Shown in pieces: positions 33,975 to 38,793 of a DNA stretch of 38,793 bases. Source of the stretch: Candidatus Sumerlaeota bacterium (GTDB taxonomy: Bacteria > Sumerlaeota > Sumerlaeia > MWCT01); contig JAPLSR010000022.1 of the NCBI GenBank assembly GCA_026398545.1, positions 1-38,793 on the forward strand, written 5' to 3'. How positions within the stretch are numbered: position 1 is the stretch's first letter; the number at the start of each line of letters is the position of its first letter. The notes under the pieces were generated by a model. That model saw only the letters and a list, made by a program, of their open reading frames with translations, was not told the DNA's origin and made no database searches. The position numbers and the translations under genes were made by a program.

Positions 33975-35363
33975 TTAATGGAAAAATGTCAGAATCGTCA
34001 TGATAAGAATTCTTACGTCAAGGAGGAGAGACCAGTTTTCAATGTAATAGAGGTCATACTTGACGCGCTCCTCGATGGAGGAATCCCCGCGCAAGCTATT
34101 GACCTGTGCCCAGCCGGTGATGCCTGATTTGACGCGGTGGCGCGCCATGTAACGGGGAATGCCGTTTTTGAATTTCTCCACAAAGTATGGACGCTCAGGG
34201 CGGGGTCCCACAAGGCTCATATCACCCTTCAGGACGTTCATCAACTGTGGCAGCTCATCCAAGTTGTGACTGCGCAGAAAGACCCCCATCCGCGTACAGC
34301 GCGGGTCATTTGCCCTTGCCCAGACGGGTCCATCCCTCTCCGCATCCGCCACCATGGAGCGGAATTTGAAAAGGACAAATGTCCTTCCGTCCGCGCCCAT
34401 CCGCTCCTGTCTGTATATTACCGACCCTCTCGTATCAAGCCGAATCATGATGGCGATAAATGCCATGAACGGGCTCAGCAAGATGAGGGTGAAAAGGGAA
34501 AAGATAATATCGAAGAGTCTCTTGATGATGAGGTTTAATCCGTGAAGCGGCGACTCCTTCAGTCCGAAGAGGGGGACACCGCCGATTTCGTTGACGCTGA
34601 TTTCCGTTGACATGATTTCAAGAAAATCGGGAACGACATGGACGGTAATCATCTCCTTTTCACATTCAAGGAGAAAATCGACCAGATGGTTTGTTTTGAG
34701 GTCGGGGCGGGCGAGCATCACCTCGGTCACGCCCCTCTTGCTTGCCCACTCCTTCATCTCGTTCACAACGCCAAGAACGGGCACCCCCTCAATCTCCCTT
34801 CCCACCTCCCCGGGGCTGTCTGTCAGAAAACCCTCAAGTTTGTATCCATATTCCGTATGCTCCGAGATACGGCGGGCAATCGTGCCTGCCACCGGTCCTG
34901 TCCCGATTATGAGCACTGGTGAAATCCCCACACCTTTCTTATGTCCCAGCAGGATAAGAATCCATGAAAGGATGGCTCGAAAAATCCAGAGGGCGCAAAT
35001 TGTAAAGAAGGGGGTCATCATGACCACCGGACGTGAATACTCCGCCTCCCGCAGAAAAAAGTTCAGCCCCACCATGATGAATGTTGCCAGAAAACAGCCC
35101 TTCACAATGTGCCAGGCGATTGCAAAGCTGAAGACGCGCTTGCGTGGGGCATAAAGATGAAGGAGATTAAGCGAGATGACCCAGACCCCAATTGCCACAG
35201 GATAAATGTGAAGGTATTGGTAAGGATGGTATCCCTTTGTGATGGGGATGAGTGAGGTCATGAATCTCAGCCAGTAGGTGAAAAAGAGTCCTGTGGCGAC
35301 TGCGGCGGTGTCCACCCCCACCAGAAGGGCGGTATAGGGGATGCCTGTGCGTTTTTTCAGCAT
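33975..35363 (-). CDS. Undecaprenyl-phosphate sugar-1-phosphate transferase, WcaJ type
   Basis: A 462-residue polyprenyl phosphosugar transferase. Four N-terminal membrane helices (about 10-140), a Rossmann-like middle (PVLIIGTGPVAGTIARR) and the catalytic bacterial sugar transferase domain at about 270-462: KRLFDIIFSLFTLILLSPFM, RQERMGADGRTFVLFKFRSM, LRSHNLDELPQLMNVLKGDMSLVGPRPE. It starts extracellular polysaccharide repeat units by placing glucose-1-P or a similar sugar-P on undecaprenyl phosphate. Its ATG overlaps the stop of the preceding gene (TAATG), last gene of the murI-GT-GT-wcaJ run. Confidence 0.93.
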   Translation of the reverse strand: MLKKRTGIPYTALLVGVDTAAVATGLFFTYWLRFMTSLIPITKGYHPYQYLHIYPVAIGVWVISLNLLHLYAPRKRVFSFAIAWHIVKGCFLATFIMVGLNFFLREAEYSRPVVMMTPFFTICALWIFRAILSWILILLGHKKGVGISPVLIIGTGPVAGTIARRISEHTEYGYKLEGFLTDSPGEVGREIEGVPVLGVVNEMKEWASKRGVTEVMLARPDLKTNHLVDFLLECEKEMITVHVVPDFLEIMSTEISVNEIGGVPLFGLKESPLHGLNLIIKRLFDIIFSLFTLILLSPFMAFIAIMIRLDTRGSVIYRQERMGADGRTFVLFKFRSMVADAERDGPVWARANDPRCTRMGVFLRSHNLDELPQLMNVLKGDMSLVGPRPERPYFVEKFKNGIPRYMARHRVKSGITGWAQVNSLRGDSSIEERVKYDLYYIENWSLLLDVRILIMTILTFFH

Positions 35364-36541
35364 TAGACTAAAGCCTTCTCCTTCAAAAAAGCTCGCCAGC
35401 GGGCTGTGAAATGCTCACGGGTAAATTTAAGGGCATGGCGGCGCAACACCTCAGGGTCAAAATCGTCCCGCTGGAAGGAGTCAAGGGCGCGGCGCAGGGA
35501 TTCCGGTGTTTGCTCCCGGAAGAAGAGCCCCGTCCTGCCCTCCTCAACAGTATCCAGAATGCCACCCCTCCCATAAGCCACAACAGGTCTTCCGCAAGCC
35601 ATAGCTTCAAGCGGCGCAATCCCGAAATCCTCCTCCTGGGGAAAGATAAGGGCGCGGCAATGACGATACAATTCCCTCAGGACATCATTTTCCACCCAGC
35701 CGAGGAATGTAACATTATCTGTGGCGTTGCGGCGCAATTTTTTCTCCTCCGGACCTGAGCCGGCGATGAAAAGGCGCTCCCGCCTGCCGCGAAACGCCTC
35801 CACCGCCACATCCACACGCTTGTAAGGGACAAGAGCGGAAACGATGAGATAATACTCTCCTTCTCGCCTGCCAAAGAACTCGTTCGGCGAGCAGGTCGGT
35901 GTTGCCGGTTCTTGTGCCTCCTCATCCGCCTGCGGGCCGAAGCCTTCGGCGGAGGACTCCGCTCCTGCCGGGGAAAAATATTCCGCATCAACAGGCGGCG
36001 GAATAACTTCGCTTTCCCGTGCAAAATAAACTCTGATTTTCTCCGCAATATGGCGAGAGGTTGCAACTAAAAAATCAACACCGGCGGACGTCGTGACATC
36101 CCAGCGGCGGAGTTTTCCCCGCAATAGACCCATAACAGCGCCTTCCGGGGAAAATCCAACGCCGAAATAATCGTCAAACTTGTCCCAGATGTAGCGCATG
36201 GGAGTCAGGCAGTAGCATATATGAACAGCGCCCTTCGGGATGCGCACACCCTTTGCGGCGCAATGGCTGATTGAAATAACATGGTCAAATCCCGCAAGGT
36301 CAAACCGCCTGATTGCCCACGGAAATAGAGGGAGATAATGACGGTAGTATCTCCTCGCAAGAGGGAATTTCTGAAGAACTGAAGGGATAACCATACGGGT
36401 GCGGATTTTTTCAGAAACGCAGTCAGGCTCGTAAAACAGGGTGAATATCGGGGCGTCGGGATAGAGGTCGCAAAAGGACTCCAGCACCTTTTCCCCTCCG
36501 CGCATCCCGTTCAGCCAGTCATGAATGAGCGCCGCCTTCAA
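35363..36541 (-). CDS. GT4-family glycosyltransferase
   Basis: About 392 residues, GT-B fold. The N-terminus KAALIHDWLNGMRGGEKVLE is the acceptor half (GGEKV loop), and the donor site is FPQEEDFGIAPLEAMACGRPVVAYGRGG with the EX7E glutamates. An unusual Ala/Glu/Pro-rich loop (about 195-225) sits between the halves. The TTG at 36541 is the best start: GGAGGG sits eight bases before it inside the end of the preceding gene; an ATG 39 bases upstream would overlap that gene and lacks a site. Transfers a sugar onto the lipid-linked glycan; sugar unknown. Confidence 0.88.
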   Translation of the reverse strand: MKAALIHDWLNGMRGGEKVLESFCDLYPDAPIFTLFYEPDCVSEKIRTRMVIPSVLQKFPLARRYYRHYLPLFPWAIRRFDLAGFDHVISISHCAAKGVRIPKGAVHICYCLTPMRYIWDKFDDYFGVGFSPEGAVMGLLRGKLRRWDVTTSAGVDFLVATSRHIAEKIRVYFARESEVIPPPVDAEYFSPAGAESSAEGFGPQADEEAQEPATPTCSPNEFFGRREGEYYLIVSALVPYKRVDVAVEAFRGRRERLFIAGSGPEEKKLRRNATDNVTFLGWVENDVLRELYRHCRALIFPQEEDFGIAPLEAMACGRPVVAYGRGGILDTVEEGRTGLFFREQTPESLRRALDSFQRDDFDPEVLRRHALKFTREHFTARWRAFLKEKALV

Positions 36542-36545
36542 AATA

Positions 36546-37670
36546 TCATCCCTCCGGCTCCAGAACTTTTTTGTAAACATTCAGCGTCGCCTGCGCCGTC
36601 TTTTCCCAGCTGAAGCGCAGGACATTCTGCCTTCCCCTGTCAATCAGCACGGCGCGAAGCGCCGAATCGCCAATGAGGCGAAGCAGTGCTTCTGAAAACT
36701 CCTCAGGGGATGCGGGGTTGAAGAACAGGGCGGCATCTCCGAGCACCTCCGGCATGGGGGGGAGGTTGGATGCCACAACTGGCGTCCCGCATTTCATTGC
36801 CTCTAACGGGGGAAAGCCAAACCCCTCATAAAGGGAGGGGAAGAGGAGAACCTCTGCGCCGGAATAAAGACTGACGAGTTCCTCCTGCCCGACATAATCG
36901 ATAAGGCGCACCCGCTCTTTTGCGCCATAACCCGCCGCAAGGGCGTTCAGCATCTCTCTGTCCTTCACCCGCGGCGTGGCAATGGCAAGGGGCATATCGA
37001 GACGTCCCGACCTCCAGAGCTCTGCCAGTGTCTTTATTAAAAAGTTGTAGTTTTTGTGCGGTTTGTAAATGCCAACGGCAAGGAGATATTGCTCAGGCAG
37101 GTTGTGTTTTTTGCGGAACTCCGAAAGAGTGGCGGCGTCTCTCACGGGTTTTAGATTATCACTGACGGAGAGAGGAATGGCGCTCACCCGTTCAGGGGCA
37201 ATTTTCAGGCGCTCTATCACCTCATGCCGCATATAGTCTGTATCTGTGATGATATGGGCGGCGCGCACCGCCACCTCACCGAACATGAAGCGGGCATAGA
37301 GGCGATGCAGAGGCGTGGGGAGGCTCTTCGCAAACACGAGATGGTTCATATCATGGAGTGTGACCACGAGTCGCCCGCGGAATCGTAATGGGATATTATA
37401 GTGCGGGGCATGGAAGATGGGCGCACATCGAAGGGATTCAGGGAACAGAAATTGCTCCTTTAGTGAGTAAATGGGAGTGTCAAGCAAAACATAGAGTTCG
37501 CACAGACGTTCAGGAACCTCATGCCTGAAGCGCGCCGGACCGATAAAGACAAAGCGGGGGGCATCGAGAAGGCGGCACATCCCGCCGAGGAGCCCCTTGA
37601 GATAAACCCCTATTCCTGAATGGCGCATCATGCGCACATCAAGAATGATGGATGTCGGAATCCGTCCCAT
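36546..37670 (-). CDS. GT4-family glycosyltransferase
   Basis: A 374-residue GT-B enzyme: LDVRMMRHSGIGVYLKGL N-terminal loop, HDMNHLVFAKSLPTPLHRLY, YLLAVGIYKPHKNYNFLIKTL hinge and LFPSLYEGFGFPPLEAMKCGTPVV with the EX7E pair. Retaining enzymes of this clade use GDP-mannose or UDP-sugars. It starts 12 bp after murI ends and is followed directly by another GT4, so both build the same polysaccharide. Confidence 0.9.
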   Translation of the reverse strand: MGRIPTSIILDVRMMRHSGIGVYLKGLLGGMCRLLDAPRFVFIGPARFRHEVPERLCELYVLLDTPIYSLKEQFLFPESLRCAPIFHAPHYNIPLRFRGRLVVTLHDMNHLVFAKSLPTPLHRLYARFMFGEVAVRAAHIITDTDYMRHEVIERLKIAPERVSAIPLSVSDNLKPVRDAATLSEFRKKHNLPEQYLLAVGIYKPHKNYNFLIKTLAELWRSGRLDMPLAIATPRVKDREMLNALAAGYGAKERVRLIDYVGQEELVSLYSGAEVLLFPSLYEGFGFPPLEAMKCGTPVVASNLPPMPEVLGDAALFFNPASPEEFSEALLRLIGDSALRAVLIDRGRQNVLRFSWEKTAQATLNVYKKVLEPEG

Positions 37671-37682
37671 GCGGTAACAACT

Positions 37683-38525
37683 TCACACTAAAATCGTCGC
37701 TCCGTCGCCAGAGCTATGGAGCGTCGGCGACTGCCTTGAGTTCAAAAGTTCACCCAGAAGGTCGCAACACAGGGGAAGGACATGCGCCCTGTCGCCGCTC
37801 GTTTCAAAGGTGATGGATTCCTGCGAACCGGACGCCTCAACCTCAAATTGATTCCCCCTCTCTGTCAGGACGCGCACCAACTGCCGCGCCGTTCCTGAGT
37901 TTCCGTCAAAGAACTGCACTCCGCCGCCGAAAAATTCCCCAAGATTTTTTTTCAGATAGACAAAATGTGTGCAACCCAAGACAACGGCGGAAAATTCATG
38001 AAGGGGATGACCCTTGAGGAGTTCCTGAAGGCGTCGCTTCATTGCCGGACTATCCTTTTCCCCCGCTTCAATCAGATTCACCAGTCCCGGACAGGGGAGC
38101 GAAATAATCTCCCGTATCTCCCCGAAGCGGCGCAGGAGCGCCTGATATTTTGGTTCGTGGATGGTGAAGGCGGTGCCGAGGACGAGGATTTTGCCGGCAA
38201 GACAAGACTCCACGGCGGGCTTGAGGGCGGGTTCCATCCCTACAATGGGAATGGTGTAACACCGCCTCATCTCCGCGATAGCGCTTGATGTGGCAGTGTT
38301 GCAGGCAACGCAAATCGCAGAAGCGCCGCGTTGCGTCATCTCATCCGCAATATAAAAGCATCTTGCAAGAATCTCTTTCTTTGATTTTTCGCCATAGGGG
38401 GCGAACCCCGAATCGGCATAGTAAAAGAACCGCGCCGCCGGCAGAAGACGAACCGCCTCCGCCAGAACGGTCAGTCCACCCACGCCCGAATCAAACATCC
38501 CGATAAGGGGATTGGGAACTTTCAT
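37683..38525 (-). CDS. murI: Glutamate racemase
   Basis: A 280-residue cofactor-independent racemase giving D-glutamate for peptidoglycan. Both catalytic cysteines are present: VACNTATSSA and VVLGCTHF, with FDSGVGGLTV and YADSGFAPYGEKS. ATG 38525 (MKVPNPLIGMFDSG) is chosen, with ACAGGG upstream; ATG 38537 is possible. It is the first gene of the minus-strand glycan run, an unusual place for murI. Confidence 0.93.
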   Translation of the reverse strand: MKVPNPLIGMFDSGVGGLTVLAEAVRLLPAARFFYYADSGFAPYGEKSKKEILARCFYIADEMTQRGASAICVACNTATSSAIAEMRRCYTIPIVGMEPALKPAVESCLAGKILVLGTAFTIHEPKYQALLRRFGEIREIISLPCPGLVNLIEAGEKDSPAMKRRLQELLKGHPLHEFSAVVLGCTHFVYLKKNLGEFFGGGVQFFDGNSGTARQLVRVLTERGNQFEVEASGSQESITFETSGDRAHVLPLCCDLLGELLNSRQSPTLHSSGDGATILV

Positions 38526-38537
38526 CACCCTGTCCAT

Positions 38538-38793
38538 TTTTCCGAAACTGACTGAAATATAAAAAAGATTAAGACGCTATTACAAGAAAATAGTTTTTAC
38601 GAGCCCTTTATCATTTCCCACCGTCCTTCCCTGAAAATATTCTGCTTGCATGAAGGGGGAAATTAAGAAAATGATAAAATCCAACAATTGAGAGGTTGAT
38701 GCAAAAGTCAAGAGGCGCCTCATGAATATATGAAAATTGACCTGTTCCAAACTTGCGACCTTGTGTTTTTGTGGTTATTTTCATTTTGGGTCT
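38538..38793. other. Right end of the window, no gene seen
   Basis: About 255 bp upstream of murI, AT-rich. No convincing coding frame reaches the edge. It should hold the promoter of the murI operon, but no good -35/-10 pair stands out. Confidence 0.4.

Overview
The window looks like a chromosomal segment of an uncultivated Gram-negative bacterium of roughly balanced base composition. Outer-membrane features are a TolC-type channel, an HlyD-type adaptor, exported glycosidases and undecaprenyl-phosphate sugar transferases. An anaerobic lifestyle is suggested, not proven, by phenylacetate-CoA ligase with a tandem-ACT partner, a citrate-lyase-type CitD-CitE fusion, a URO-D-like methyltransferase-family protein and a YgeY-like M20 hydrolase. 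TGA, TAA and TAG all end genes here, so the code is standard. I cannot name the phylum from sequence alone; a PVC, Omnitrophota or Sumerlaeota-like lineage is a guess. No rRNA, tRNA, CRISPR array, transposase or phage gene was recognised.

Layout. 1-2475 (minus): a PLP-dependent enzyme followed by argC, which is cut by an in-frame TGA 46 codons before its natural end. 2741-8587 (plus): an accessory block with a PIN toxin-like gene and small partner, a Ser/Thr kinase translationally overlapped by an FHA-metallopeptidase gene and a coupled 46-residue ORF, then a lone antitoxin-like gene lying between two 117-bp copies of the purE upstream region and 5' end. 8725-9966: purE fused to a Sua5/YrdC domain. 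9998-14959 (minus): yicC, a DUF1611 gene and an exported GH2-like glycosidase. 15044-17249 (plus): an unknown protein with a proline-rich N-terminus and a WecA/MraY-family gene inactivated by an internal out-of-frame deletion. 17336-18844 (minus): TolC-like protein.

19150-22131 (plus): paaK, tandem ACT protein and CitD-CitE fusion in one direction. 22292-23007: HEPN/MNT toxin-antitoxin pair. 23044-24258 (minus): M20 hydrolase. 24458-27636 (plus): six-hairpin glycosidase-like protein and URO-D-family protein. 27773-28645: an AT-rich two-gene unit (DUF6338 membrane protein plus a 54-residue GYxP protein) behind a good promoter and a perfect 10+10 bp palindrome. 29059-33893 (plus): sugar nucleotidyltransferase, HlyD adaptor, GrpE and a GT39-like/TPR membrane protein. 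33975-38525 (minus): murI, two GT4 glycosyltransferases and a WcaJ-type sugar-phosphate transferase, tightly packed as an operon.

The best candidates for undescribed biology are the kinase/FHA-peptidase/46-aa module, the DUF6338/GYxP pair with its operator, the PurE-Sua5 fusion, and a set of intergenic repeats with 8-9 bp periodicity at five loci.
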